A stretch of DNA of 12,993 nt from an uncultured Clostridia bacterium (GCA_945946745.1 CAMEWZ010000034.1:1-12993), one strand, 5' to 3'; shown: positions 1 through 6,868, counted from the stretch's first letter. Numbers and translations are program-made. Notes: generated from the letters alone by a model not told the origin.

Positions 1-44
1 TGGAAATGACAAATCCCTCCCCAGCCGAACAGGAGGAACCCAAT

Positions 45-1190
45 ATGACGAAAAAGAGAATTTCCGCTGGGCGGATTATTCGCAACATCCTGGCCGCCGC
101 CATCATCCTAAGCATGCTGGGGATAACGGCCTACGCTGTGGCAGGCTATGTGATCTTTGACAGTCCCCAGGATATGCTGACCAGCATTTTTGGCGACAAG
201 ACGGGCTATGACCACAAGGACGTGACCCATTGGACAGACCCGGAAAAGCCCGGTGAAATCTATGACAATCCCGCCTATGACCGGGTGCCGGTGGATGAAG
301 AAGTGATGCAGTCGGAAGCCGCGCCGCGGGTCACTCCGGTGGGCCAGTCCATCTCCTGGAAGGGCTATACCCTGACGGTGGATGCCAATATGTATGACAA
401 GGTGACGAAATGCGGTGTGCTGACCTATACCATCGAGAACCCCGACGGTCTGCCCCACTATGAGATTGCCAAAAACGGAGAGATCTACTTCCCGGATGGG
501 GAAATCCTGCACGTCAACCAGTATGGCTACAGCTATGTCATCAAAGATCAGTCCACCCAAAACAAGCTGACCGCGACCTACTATTACCAGCTGCGCAATC
601 CCAAGAATTCCGGGCTGGAGCTTACCCTTTCGGAATATGTCCTAAAAAACACGGAAGCCTATCAGAAAAAGCTGGAAGCCATCCAGGAGCAGCTGATGCG
701 TGAGCACACCCAGGAGGAAGCCCTTGCCTTTGAGAAGACCTATGTGTCCAGCGACTGGGAATGGTTTGAAGAAAACTTCACCCGCGAGGAACTGATTCAG
801 AAGGGGTATGAGGGAATGCTGTTGATGTCCCAGGAGCTGAAGGAGCTGGACGCGCAGTGCGTCTGTCCCGACAAAATCACCATCCCGGAAGCAGATCTGG
901 GCGAAATGAGCAGCGTGACCCTGGCGGATGGAAAAATTACGGTTTCACCCATTGCCATCTGTGTAGATGTTACGGATATGCAGGACTATCCCAACGGATA
1001 CATTGCCGTTACCAAGATTCGCTTCAAGGACGGATCGGAATATTTGGTACGGGACGATAACACAGCCAACTATATGTTCGCCGTTGGGAAAACTGACCGG
1101 GACGTCACTTTCATGTTCAACCGCATGATCGATGTGAACGAAATTACCTCCGTCATCCTGGACGGCGGGCTGGAATTCTCGGTGAATTGA
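45..1190 (+). CDS. Membrane-anchored extracytoplasmic protein, DUF4179-like
   Basis: Predicted 381-residue protein. The ATG at 45 is chosen because AGGAGG at 31-36 sits 8 bases before it; an in-frame ATG at 6 has no such site. A basic N-terminus (MTKKRISAGR) is followed by one hydrophobic segment at about residues 14-36, which predicts a cytoplasmic tail and a large outer domain. Residues 98-113 (PVGQSISWKGYTLTVD) and the following strand-rich stretch resemble the outer domain of DUF4179 proteins, which in Clostridia often follow an ECF sigma factor gene and are thought to act as anti-sigma or stress-sensing partners. A glutamate- and lysine-rich helical stretch (about 215-275) precedes a final beta-rich part. 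The neighbour upstream lies outside the window, so the sigma-factor link is inference. No enzyme motif is seen. I am sure it is a gene, less sure of the family. Confidence 0.8.
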   Translation: MTKKRISAGRIIRNILAAAIILSMLGITAYAVAGYVIFDSPQDMLTSIFGDKTGYDHKDVTHWTDPEKPGEIYDNPAYDRVPVDEEVMQSEAAPRVTPVGQSISWKGYTLTVDANMYDKVTKCGVLTYTIENPDGLPHYEIAKNGEIYFPDGEILHVNQYGYSYVIKDQSTQNKLTATYYYQLRNPKNSGLELTLSEYVLKNTEAYQKKLEAIQEQLMREHTQEEALAFEKTYVSSDWEWFEENFTREELIQKGYEGMLLMSQELKELDAQCVCPDKITIPEADLGEMSSVTLADGKITVSPIAICVDVTDMQDYPNGYIAVTKIRFKDGSEYLVRDDNTANYMFAVGKTDRDVTFMFNRMIDVNEITSVILDGGLEFSVN

Positions 1191-1194
1191 AGAT

Positions 1195-1224
1195 TACCCC
1201 TCCCGGGTGGGAGGGGTATTTCTT
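1195..1224 (+). terminator. Intrinsic terminator of the DUF4179-like gene
   Basis: A perfect 10-bp stem (1195-1204 with 1209-1218) closes a four-base loop and is followed by TTTCTT. It starts four bases after the stop codon of the upstream gene. This is a standard rho-independent terminator on the plus strand. Confidence 0.85.
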
Positions 1225-1228
1225 GCTC

Positions 1229-1310
1229 CGGTAGGGCGGGCTGCCCTCAGCCCGCCGCAAAGTTCGCACTGTTCCCAAACGCGGCGGCTTGAGGGCAAGC
1301 CGCCCTACCG
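1229..1310. repeat. REP-like inverted pair of hairpins
   Basis: Two 30-bp units, 1229-1258 and 1281-1310, are inverted copies of each other (26 of 30 positions identical) around a 22-bp centre. Each unit is itself a hairpin: 1235-1242 pairs with 1249-1256, and 1283-1290 pairs with 1297-1304, each with an 8-bp stem and a 6-base loop. The four differences between the units form two compensatory base-pair changes, so both hairpins stay perfect. The layout is that of a REP/BIME-type intergenic repeat. The right unit overlaps the end of the convergent gene. No second copy is present in the window, so its genome-wide repetition is inferred. Confidence 0.7.
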
Positions 1311-2021
1311 CTGGGTGATATGGCCGTGAAGTTCCTGGTACAGCCCTACGGCGGTAGTCACGCCCAAATTTTCCCCCTCCGCCAGCAAGCTTTCCAAATC
1401 CTCCGCCGTTCGCCAAAGGGAAAATGCTGCCTCGGAATCCGACAGGGCAATCTGGTAATGGCAGTGCAGCGTTTCCTCTCGCAGCCCCCCTTCCAAAACC
1501 GTCCCCGGGAGCAGGGGAGTTGCGGAGGCCCCGTCCTCCGTTAGGGTGATGATCTCCCCATCCAGGGCCAGATCCAGCCAGACTTCCCGACCCTGCCAGG
1601 GGGCGAGATAGTCCCCCAGAGCCACGTCCAGAGGAACTGGGGACAGAAACACTGGACAGCTTTGCTCCCGGGCATACCAGTCCGATACCGCCACGGGGCA
1701 GGGGAGGGCCTGCGCCAAATGAGCAACCAGGGCGGCGGTTTCCTCCACGCCAGGCCGCTGGAAGTCCAGCAGGACACCCCAGCAGCCCAGGGATGTTACC
1801 ACGTCTGCCAGTTGTCCCGCGATTCGCTCCGGGTCATGGCCGTGGATGGGGGTGCGGTCATTGAGAATCAGCAGGGAATCCGGCGGCAGCTCCCGGGGCA
1901 GGTTGGAAAGCCCGGTGCCGTAAGGGGAAAAATGGCAGGCCATCCAGGCGGTTCCCGGCGGGAGCAGGGGATTGGAGCGGATTTCCGCCGCTGTCATAGC
2001 AAAATATCGCCGAATCGCCAT
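1305..2021 (-). CDS. Conserved-looking hypothetical protein, possible TIM-barrel-like fold
   Basis: Predicted 238 residues. The ATG at 2021 is chosen because AAGGAGG (2036-2030) lies 8 bases upstream; an in-frame TTG at 2027 would be only 2 bases from that site. I recognise no named family. Stretches such as MACHFSPYGTGLSNLP, LLILNDRTPIHGHDP and GVLLDFQRPG alternate short strands ending in polar residues with helices, which suggests an alpha/beta barrel. The LNDR, LLDFQRPG and VSDW segments would sit at strand ends, where such folds carry active-site residues. There is no signal peptide or membrane segment. The last codon (Arg) and the TAG stop lie inside the REP-like repeat. It is transcribed away from yqeG. 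Even composition and a good ribosome site make it a confident gene of unknown job. Confidence 0.75.
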   Translation of the reverse strand: MAIRRYFAMTAAEIRSNPLLPPGTAWMACHFSPYGTGLSNLPRELPPDSLLILNDRTPIHGHDPERIAGQLADVVTSLGCWGVLLDFQRPGVEETAALVAHLAQALPCPVAVSDWYAREQSCPVFLSPVPLDVALGDYLAPWQGREVWLDLALDGEIITLTEDGASATPLLPGTVLEGGLREETLHCHYQIALSDSEAAFSLWRTAEDLESLLAEGENLGVTTAVGLYQELHGHITQR

Positions 2022-2049
2022 GGACAAATCCTCCTTCCCGTGGTATAAT
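2021..2049 (+). promoter_or_regulatory. Probable sigma-A promoter for the yqeG operon
   Basis: TGGACA (2021-2026), a 17-base spacer and a perfect TATAAT (2044-2049) preceded by TGG (extended -10). The start site would be near 2056, giving a leader of about 240 bases that contains the MITE-like repeat. The -35 box overlaps the start codon of the divergent minus-strand gene. No other convincing promoter is seen before yqeG. Confidence 0.5.
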
Positions 2050-2075
2050 TATCGGCAGTGGTGTGCTCTGTTTAG

Positions 2076-2251
2076 CCTTCTCCTTGAGGAGAAGGTGTCA
2101 GCCCATAGGGCTGACGGATGAGGTGTAGCCGCGTTAGTAGCGTTACCTGGATACGAATTTGCCGAGACCCTTATGCCAATCTCAATATGGTTCTGCACAC
2201 CTCATCAGTCAAAAATCAAAGATTTTTGACAGCTTCCCCTCAAGGGGAAGC
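2076..2251. repeat. MITE-like palindromic element with four hairpins
   Basis: The ends are near-mirror images. From the left: hairpin 2076-2095 (8-bp stem, loop TTGA), hairpin 2097-2115 (8-bp stem, loop ATA), then GATGAGGTGT at 2117-2126. From the right, inverted: hairpin 2232-2251 (8-bp stem, loop TCAA), hairpin 2208-2230 (10-bp stem, loop AAA), then ACACCTCATC at 2197-2206, the exact reverse complement of 2117-2126. The 70-base core (2127-2196) shows no coding sequence. No transposase is present, so if it moves it does so in trans. The 2022-2299 gap holds only this element, the promoter and the ribosome sites. Confidence 0.7.
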
Positions 2252-2299
2252 CGTTGAAGAGCGCTTCTACCACCAATATACGAATTACCGGAGGACAAT

Positions 2300-2803
2300 A
2301 TGCCCTTTTCTCTATTGCCAAGGCTGATGACGGATCGGCTGACAGACCTGACCCCGGAGCTGTTCCGGGAGAAAAATATCCGGCTGCTGATGCTGGATTT
2401 TGACAATACCATCGTGCCCTATACCACCGATGTCCCCACACCGGACATGGAGCGGTGGCTTTCGCGGATGAATGCCTCGGAAATCCAAATCTGCGTGGTG
2501 TCCAACAGCCACAAAGACCGGGTTCCGGCTTTCTGCCAGGCACGGGGCATCGACTGCATCACCCACGCGAAGAAGCCTTTCTCCAAGGGCATCCGGGAGT
2601 GCCTGGAAAAATACGGCATCCCCGCGGGCCAGGCCGCCCTGGTGGGAGATCAGATCTACACCGATACCCTGGGTGCCAACTGCGCCGGGGTCACATCGAT
2701 CCTAATCAAGGCCATCCACAACCATACATTCTGGCTGAAGGCACGCCATGTGCTGGAACTGCCATTTATTTTCTTAGCAAGAAACAGGAGGATTACGAAA
2801 TGA
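2300..2803 (+). CDS. yqeG: YqeG family HAD-IIIA phosphatase
   Basis: Predicted 167 residues, the usual length for the family. All four HAD motifs are visible: motif I LDFDNT with nucleophile Asp33 and acid/base Asp35, motif II VVSNS at 66-70, motif III lysine at 91/92 (HAKKPFSKG), and motif IV VGDQIYTDTLGAN with Asp117 and Asp122 as likely magnesium ligands. The family consists of soluble Mg-dependent phosphatases; the physiological substrate is not established. The start ATG has GGAGG at 2290-2294. The stop overlaps the ATG of the next gene (ATGA), so the two are translationally coupled. First gene of the operon driven from about 2021-2049. Confidence 0.93.
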   Translation: MPFSLLPRLMTDRLTDLTPELFREKNIRLLMLDFDNTIVPYTTDVPTPDMERWLSRMNASEIQICVVSNSHKDRVPAFCQARGIDCITHAKKPFSKGIRECLEKYGIPAGQAALVGDQIYTDTLGANCAGVTSILIKAIHNHTFWLKARHVLELPFIFLARNRRITK

Positions 2804-3864
2804 AGAACCTGGATAAGTACCTTTCCCTGCTGAACGGCGAGGTGGACGGCCTGCTGCTGACCTCTCGCTACAGCCGCCACTACGGCGCGGAATTTGACAT
2901 CGCCGAGGGCGTGGCCATCGTTACCCGGAAGGGATGCCGCTATTTTACCGACAGCCGCTATATCGAGTCTGCCCAGAAGAACCTGAAGGGCTTTGAAGTT
3001 CTGGAAATGACCCGGGAGCACAACTTTGTGCAGCTGCTGAATGAGGCCATCGCTGACTTCGGCGTGACCGTTTTGGGCTATGAGGAGCGCTATCTTTCGG
3101 CGGAGGAATATTTCGGCTATGAAAAGAACCTGAACGCCAAGCTGGTGCCCTTCAACGAGCCGATCTATGCCTTCCGGGGCACCAAGGAGGACTGGGAAAT
3201 TGCTCTGATGCGCAAGGCCCAGGCAATCACCGATAAGGCTTTCTCCGAGGTCATTACCCGCATCCGGCCCGGTATGACCGAGCTGGAGCTGCAGGCGGAA
3301 CTGATCTACTGCATGTATAAAAACGGCGGCACCGGTCTGGCCTTTGATCCCATCGTGGTTTCCGGCCCCAATACCAGCCTGCCCCACGGCGTGGCTGGGG
3401 AGCGGGCGATTCAGCCCGGCGACTTCGTCACCATGGATTTTGGCGCCAGCTACATGGGCTACTGCTCCGACATGACCCGCACCGTGGCGGTGGGCTACGC
3501 CACCGAGGAAATGAAGCAGGTCTACGCGGTGGTACTGAAGGCCCAGGAGGATGCCATCGCCGCCACCAAAGCGGGCGTTCCCGGCCAGGTCATCGACGGC
3601 GTTGCCCGGAAGGTCATTGCTGAAGCGGGCTACGGCAAGTATTTCGGCCACGGCTACGGCCACAGCTTAGGCCTGGAAATTCACGAGGCCCCCAACGTCA
3701 ATACCGCCAACGACAAGCCCCTGCCTGTGGGGGCGGTGTGTTCTGCGGAACCCGGCATCTACCTACCCGGTAAGTTCGGCGTCCGCATTGAGGACGTGAC
3801 AATCCTGTCCGAGAACGGCTGTGAGGTGATTACCCAAAGCCCTAAGCAGCTGATTGTCGTGTGA
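2800..3864 (+). CDS. M24 family Xaa-Pro aminopeptidase/prolidase-like metallopeptidase
   Basis: Predicted 354 residues. The ATG at 2800 has AGGAGG at 2786-2791 and overlaps the yqeG stop; the frame is open further upstream but that part is antisense-style noise over yqeG. Residues 1-120 form a creatinase-type N-terminal domain and 125-354 the pita-bread catalytic domain. The dinuclear-metal ligands are all present: Asp213, Asp224, His288, Glu317 and Glu331, with His295 (IHEAP) as the active-site histidine. It should cleave peptides with proline in second position in the cytoplasm. It corresponds to the YqhT-like peptidase found next to efp in Bacillus and many Firmicutes; here another gene separates it from efp. 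Aminopeptidase versus dipeptidase specificity cannot be decided from sequence. Confidence 0.93.
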   Translation: MKNLDKYLSLLNGEVDGLLLTSRYSRHYGAEFDIAEGVAIVTRKGCRYFTDSRYIESAQKNLKGFEVLEMTREHNFVQLLNEAIADFGVTVLGYEERYLSAEEYFGYEKNLNAKLVPFNEPIYAFRGTKEDWEIALMRKAQAITDKAFSEVITRIRPGMTELELQAELIYCMYKNGGTGLAFDPIVVSGPNTSLPHGVAGERAIQPGDFVTMDFGASYMGYCSDMTRTVAVGYATEEMKQVYAVVLKAQEDAIAATKAGVPGQVIDGVARKVIAEAGYGKYFGHGYGHSLGLEIHEAPNVNTANDKPLPVGAVCSAEPGIYLPGKFGVRIEDVTILSENGCEVITQSPKQLIVV

Positions 3865-3905
3865 GCCAAAAAGTGGGATACCATATGGGGAAGGGCGTGA
3901 GAGTG

Positions 3906-5225
3906 ATGAAAAGCGGAAGAAAATTACGGTTCCCTGTGTATCTTGTCGCATTTTGTGTAACGGTTTTCCTTGCTTTTGCCATGTTGATTCTGGTTTCGTA
4001 TATGCCTCAAGCACCGATTGATGAGCATATTGGGGAATCGGCGGGGTTCCTCAAGCGGGAGGGCAATTATATCGCGATTGCAGATTATACTGACAGCGCA
4101 ACGTTGGATAATTTTACGGATGCAATGATTCTCATGGAAAGCAAGGCTTTGACGAAGTATAGCTTGAGCTATACGCTGCTGAATCCTGTCTACAGCTATG
4201 AACCAACTGAGGGAAAGGTTGAGGATCTGTTTCATTACGCATATGATCTGGAGCCGACTCCGTCATGGTATTATACCAGGTATTGGATGGGATTCCGGGC
4301 GGTTGTTAGGCCGCTTCTTGTCATCATGAATTATATGCAGATACGACAGTATTTGTCATATACCTTCTTTTTCCTTCTGGCTGTGCTGATTGCAACCATA
4401 TCCCGAAATCTGAATCTAAGAACGGCCATTGCTTTCACTGTGAGTATTATTCTGGTAAAACCGCACATTATCTGTATCAGTTTGCAGTTTTCCTGCTGCT
4501 TTCTGATAGCATTTCTTGCGATGCTGTTGGTTCCGTGGTTGAACCGGCATGAAGCCTATGAAAAGCTCTTTTTTATGGAAGTTGGCATGCTGACGATGTA
4601 TTTTGACTTCTATACGACACCTATACTGACCTGTGGTATGCCGATGATTTACCTCTATCTGCTACGGGCGAAGGAGAACCGCAGGACGCCTGTAAAGAGC
4701 GTTTTGGGAAATACGGCTGGGTGGTTAGCGGGCTATGGTTTGATGTGGATTGCCAAGATGGTTTTGACGACCCTTTTGACATCGGAAAATGCCATTGCCA
4801 GTGCGTTTACCTCGTTCTTCTACAATACCGGTATTAAGGGAGCGGAAAAGGTGAATCTTCTGGATTTGTACCTGTCCGTCTATAGGAGAATAAAGACGGC
4901 GGTGCTTTCCGATTCTATCGCAGAAGTATGTTTCGCCATTGGCATGGCGGCCATTGCAGGAATGCTGCTTTATCGGCTTTACAAAGGAACGCTGTATTTG
5001 CGAGATTTTGCGGAGCATCCGACAATGCTGTTGATTGGATTGCTTCCGATTGCTTGGTTTGTGGTTGCTGCCAGACCTTTGATTAACCACGCCTACTTCC
5101 AATATCGGAGCATTCCCGTTTTTTTCTGGGCTATTGGCGGATACCTGTGCCTGCTGTGGAAGGATAAAAACAACGTTCTTTCAACAAACTATGAAAAAAA
5201 TCCGGTATTCCATGAGGAAAATTAG
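3906..5225 (+). CDS. Polytopic membrane protein, GT-C-like topology, unknown function
   Basis: Predicted 439 residues. The ATG at 3906 is preferred because GAAGGG (3890-3895) precedes it by 10 bases and a basic MKSGRKLR leads straight into a membrane segment. A GTG at 3861 and an ATG at 3885 are in frame but lack a good site. There is one N-terminal membrane segment (about 9-31), a soluble loop of some 100 residues (to about 135), then roughly eight or nine further segments and a short charged tail. A first outer loop with acidic residues (PIDEHIGE) followed by many membrane helices recalls GT-C glycosyltransferases or polysaccharide-assembly proteins, but I see no decisive motif. Base composition is clearly poorer in GC than both neighbours, and the gene splits the usual peptidase-efp pair, so recent acquisition is likely. 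It has no promoter of its own that I can see. Confidence 0.75.
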   Translation: MKSGRKLRFPVYLVAFCVTVFLAFAMLILVSYMPQAPIDEHIGESAGFLKREGNYIAIADYTDSATLDNFTDAMILMESKALTKYSLSYTLLNPVYSYEPTEGKVEDLFHYAYDLEPTPSWYYTRYWMGFRAVVRPLLVIMNYMQIRQYLSYTFFFLLAVLIATISRNLNLRTAIAFTVSIILVKPHIICISLQFSCCFLIAFLAMLLVPWLNRHEAYEKLFFMEVGMLTMYFDFYTTPILTCGMPMIYLYLLRAKENRRTPVKSVLGNTAGWLAGYGLMWIAKMVLTTLLTSENAIASAFTSFFYNTGIKGAEKVNLLDLYLSVYRRIKTAVLSDSIAEVCFAIGMAAIAGMLLYRLYKGTLYLRDFAEHPTMLLIGLLPIAWFVVAARPLINHAYFQYRSIPVFFWAIGGYLCLLWKDKNNVLSTNYEKNPVFHEEN

Positions 5226-5234
5226 TTTTTCCTC

Positions 5235-5263
5235 TTGCAATCTTTCTTGTTATAGGTTAAAAT
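5235..5263 (+). promoter_or_regulatory. Sigma-A promoter of efp
   Basis: TTGCAA (5235-5240), a 17-base spacer and TAAAAT (5258-5263). The predicted start is near 5270, giving a leader of about 65 bases. The leader contains a small 6-bp hairpin (5295-5300 with 5307-5312) before the ribosome site AGGAGG at 5320-5325. It lets efp be expressed apart from the upstream membrane gene. Confidence 0.65.
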
Positions 5264-5334
5264 ATATGCGCTAAAGTTTTGTACAAACAAATCACCTTCC
5301 GGAAAGGGAAGGCAGTCTTAGGAGGATAAAGATC

Positions 5335-5898
5335 ATGATTTCTGCAGGCGAATTTAGAAACGGCGTTACCTTTGATATGGACGGCAAGGTTATGCAGGTT
5401 GTGGAATTCCAGCACGTCAAGCCCGGCAAGGGTGCGGCTTTCGTCCGTGTGAAGATGAAGAACGTCATCACCGGTGCTGTGACCGAGACCAGCTTCAACC
5501 CCACTGCCAAGTTCCCCACTGCGTTCGTGGAGCGCAAGAAGATGGAGTATTCCTACAACGATGGCTCTTTGTACTACTTCATGGATCAGGAGACCTACGA
5601 GTTGGAGCCCATCGATGCTTCTGCCCTGGACGATTCCTTCAAGTTCGTCAAGGAAAATGATATCTGCACCATCATGAGCTATAAGGGCAAGGTATTCGGC
5701 GTGGAAGTGCCCAACTTTGTTGACCTGGTGGTGACGGAGACCGAGCCTGGCTTTGCCGGGAACACCGCTACCAACGTGACCAAGCCCGCCACCGTGGAGA
5801 CCGGCGCTGAGGTGAAGGTGCCCCTGTTTATCAACGAGGGCGACAAGATCCAGATCGATACCCGCACCGGCGAGTACCTGGGCCGTTCCAAGGCATAA
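5335..5898 (+). CDS. efp: Translation elongation factor P
   Basis: Predicted 187 residues, full length. The KOW-like domain I (about 1-64), OB-fold domain II (65-127) and the C-terminal OB domain (about 130-185, ending in the family's GD.I.IDTRTGEYLGR pattern) are all visible. EF-P binds between the P and E sites and relieves ribosome stalling at runs of prolines. The loop tip KPGKGAAF places the modified residue at Lys32, as in Bacillus subtilis, where it carries 5-aminopentanol. No modifying enzyme (EpmA/EpmB type) is in the window. AGGAGG lies 9 bases before the ATG. It has its own promoter and terminator, so it is probably monocistronic. Close neighbours, apart from the inserted membrane gene, are the usual ones for Firmicutes. 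Confidence 0.98.
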   Translation: MISAGEFRNGVTFDMDGKVMQVVEFQHVKPGKGAAFVRVKMKNVITGAVTETSFNPTAKFPTAFVERKKMEYSYNDGSLYYFMDQETYELEPIDASALDDSFKFVKENDICTIMSYKGKVFGVEVPNFVDLVVTETEPGFAGNTATNVTKPATVETGAEVKVPLFINEGDKIQIDTRTGEYLGRSKA

Positions 5899-5911
5899 TG
5901 GGATTTCCCTG

Positions 5912-5944
5912 GGGGACGATTGCAGTGAATCGTCCCCTCTTTTT
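5912..5944 (+). terminator. Intrinsic terminator of efp
   Basis: A perfect 10-bp stem (5912-5921 with 5928-5937), six-base loop, then TCTTTTT. It begins 14 bases after the efp stop. Confidence 0.9.
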
Positions 5945-5998
5945 AAAATGGCTCACCCGGCGCTCCCGGGGAGCATCCGATAAAAAGGAGAGGTTATT

Positions 5999-6454
5999 AT
6001 GACGATTTCTGAAAAGTCTGCTTATCTGAAGGGCTTGATGGATGGCCTAAAGCTGAATACCGAGTCTGACGAGGGTAAGATGATTGCCGCCATCGTGGAT
6101 CTGCTGGGAGATATGGCCAAGCGGGTTACCGATATTGAGGAGACCACCATTGCCATTTCCGACGAGCTGGACGAGATTGAGGAAGACCTGGACGCCATCG
6201 AGGACTTCATCATGGATGAGGACGACGAGGACTTCGAGGATTTTGAAGACTACGAGGATGACGACTGGGACGACGAGGAAGATCCCGAGGAGGGTTTCGA
6301 TTTCGGCGACGAGGACACCACCGTCTATGAAGTGGAATGCGCCTGCGGCGAGATCATTGACTTCGACGAGGAGACCCTGGAGAAGGGGAGCATCGTCTGC
6401 CCCAACTGCGGAGAGACGCTGGAGTTCTCTCTGGATGACGAGGACGAGGAATAA
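5999..6454 (+). CDS. CD1247-type acidic protein with C-terminal zinc ribbon
   Basis: Predicted 151 residues; AAAGGAG at 5984-5990 fixes the ATG at 5999. Three parts are visible: an N-terminal helical domain (1-70, MTISEKSAYLKGLMDG...) that matches the CD1247 N-terminal domain of Clostridia; a very acidic, almost pure Asp/Glu linker with spaced aromatics (about 55-107); and a small zinc ribbon with Cys114-x-Cys116 and Cys134-x2-Cys137. The heptad-like hydrophobic spacing in 40-70 suggests a coiled coil. The function is not established. The zinc ribbon plus acidic tail recalls nucleic-acid or RNA polymerase accessory proteins (delta-like), which is inference only. The efp terminator lies between it and efp, but no clear promoter is seen in the 54 bases after that, so it may depend on readthrough. 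Confidence 0.85.
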   Translation: MTISEKSAYLKGLMDGLKLNTESDEGKMIAAIVDLLGDMAKRVTDIEETTIAISDELDEIEEDLDAIEDFIMDEDDEDFEDFEDYEDDDWDDEEDPEEGFDFGDEDTTVYEVECACGEIIDFDEETLEKGSIVCPNCGETLEFSLDDEDEE

Positions 6455-6466
6455 TTCCCGAAACGC

Positions 6467-6499
6467 AAAACTGCCGTGGCTCAGCCACGGCAGTTTTTT
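6467..6499. terminator. Two-way terminator between convergent genes
   Basis: A 13-14 bp stem (6467-6480 with 6484-6497) with A-rich left end and a T run on the right (to 6499). It works for the plus-strand zinc-ribbon gene and, read on the other strand, for the ArsC/Spx-like gene whose stop is at 6503. Confidence 0.9.
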
Positions 6500-6502
6500 C
6501 GT

Positions 6503-6856
6503 TCAAAGAAGCGCCTGCTCCCACTCGGCTTCCCGGAAACCGGTAAGCACTTTCCCATCCTCCGTCACAACGAAGGGTCGCTTCACCAGCATCCCGTCGG
6601 TGGCGAGAAGCCGCAGCTGTTCGTCCACCGTCATGCCGGGCAGCTTCTCCTTGAGACCCAGGGCCTTATATTGCAGGCCGCTGGTGTTGAAGAATTTTTT
6701 GACCGGCAGGCCGCTGACGGCGAGCCACTGCTTTAGTTCCTCATAGGTGGGATTGTTTTCCTTAATGTGCCGGGCGGTGTAGGCAACGCCGTGGGCATCC
6801 AGCCAGGCCTTCGCTTTTTTGCAGGTGGAGCAGGGCGGATATTCCAGAAACAGCAT
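6503..6856 (-). CDS. ArsC/Spx-family thioredoxin-fold protein
   Basis: Predicted 117 residues, typical length. The N-terminal motif PPCSTCKKA gives a CxxC pair (Cys9, Cys12), and KRPFVV at 92-97 provides the conserved Arg93 and cis-proline Pro94. This is the ArsC/Spx/YffB family, which includes arsenate reductases, the RNA polymerase-binding regulator Spx and uncharacterised redox proteins. The short length and the CxxC with STCKKA fit the uncharacterised 'arsenate reductase family' group common in Clostridia. No ars genes are nearby, so arsenate reduction should not be assumed. Its AAGGAG site (6870-6865) overlaps the stop of the upstream GT61-like gene, so it is co-transcribed and likely coupled with it. 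Confidence 0.88.
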   Translation of the reverse strand: MLFLEYPPCSTCKKAKAWLDAHGVAYTARHIKENNPTYEELKQWLAVSGLPVKKFFNTSGLQYKALGLKEKLPGMTVDEQLRLLATDGMLVKRPFVVTEDGKVLTGFREAEWEQALL

Positions 6857-6868
6857 ATGTTTTTCTCC

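Noticed and set aside
1..9. Possible end of an upstream gene (TGG AAA TGA)
   Set aside because: Only three codons are visible, so a sigma-factor gene or any other gene cannot be supported.
1229..2251. CRISPR array
   Set aside because: The repeats are paired inverted hairpins without regular direct repeats and spacers.
2254..2282. TTGAAG-17-TATACG as a promoter just before yqeG
   Set aside because: The -10 is poor and the start point would fall on the yqeG ribosome site.
2656..3663. Open frame of 335 codons on the minus strand over the M24 peptidase
   Set aside because: It is antisense to a gene with all its catalytic residues, and is a codon-bias shadow with no family motif.
6503..6856. 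Arsenic-resistance operon
   Set aside because: There is no arsR, arsB or acr3 gene nearby, and the family includes many proteins unrelated to arsenate.
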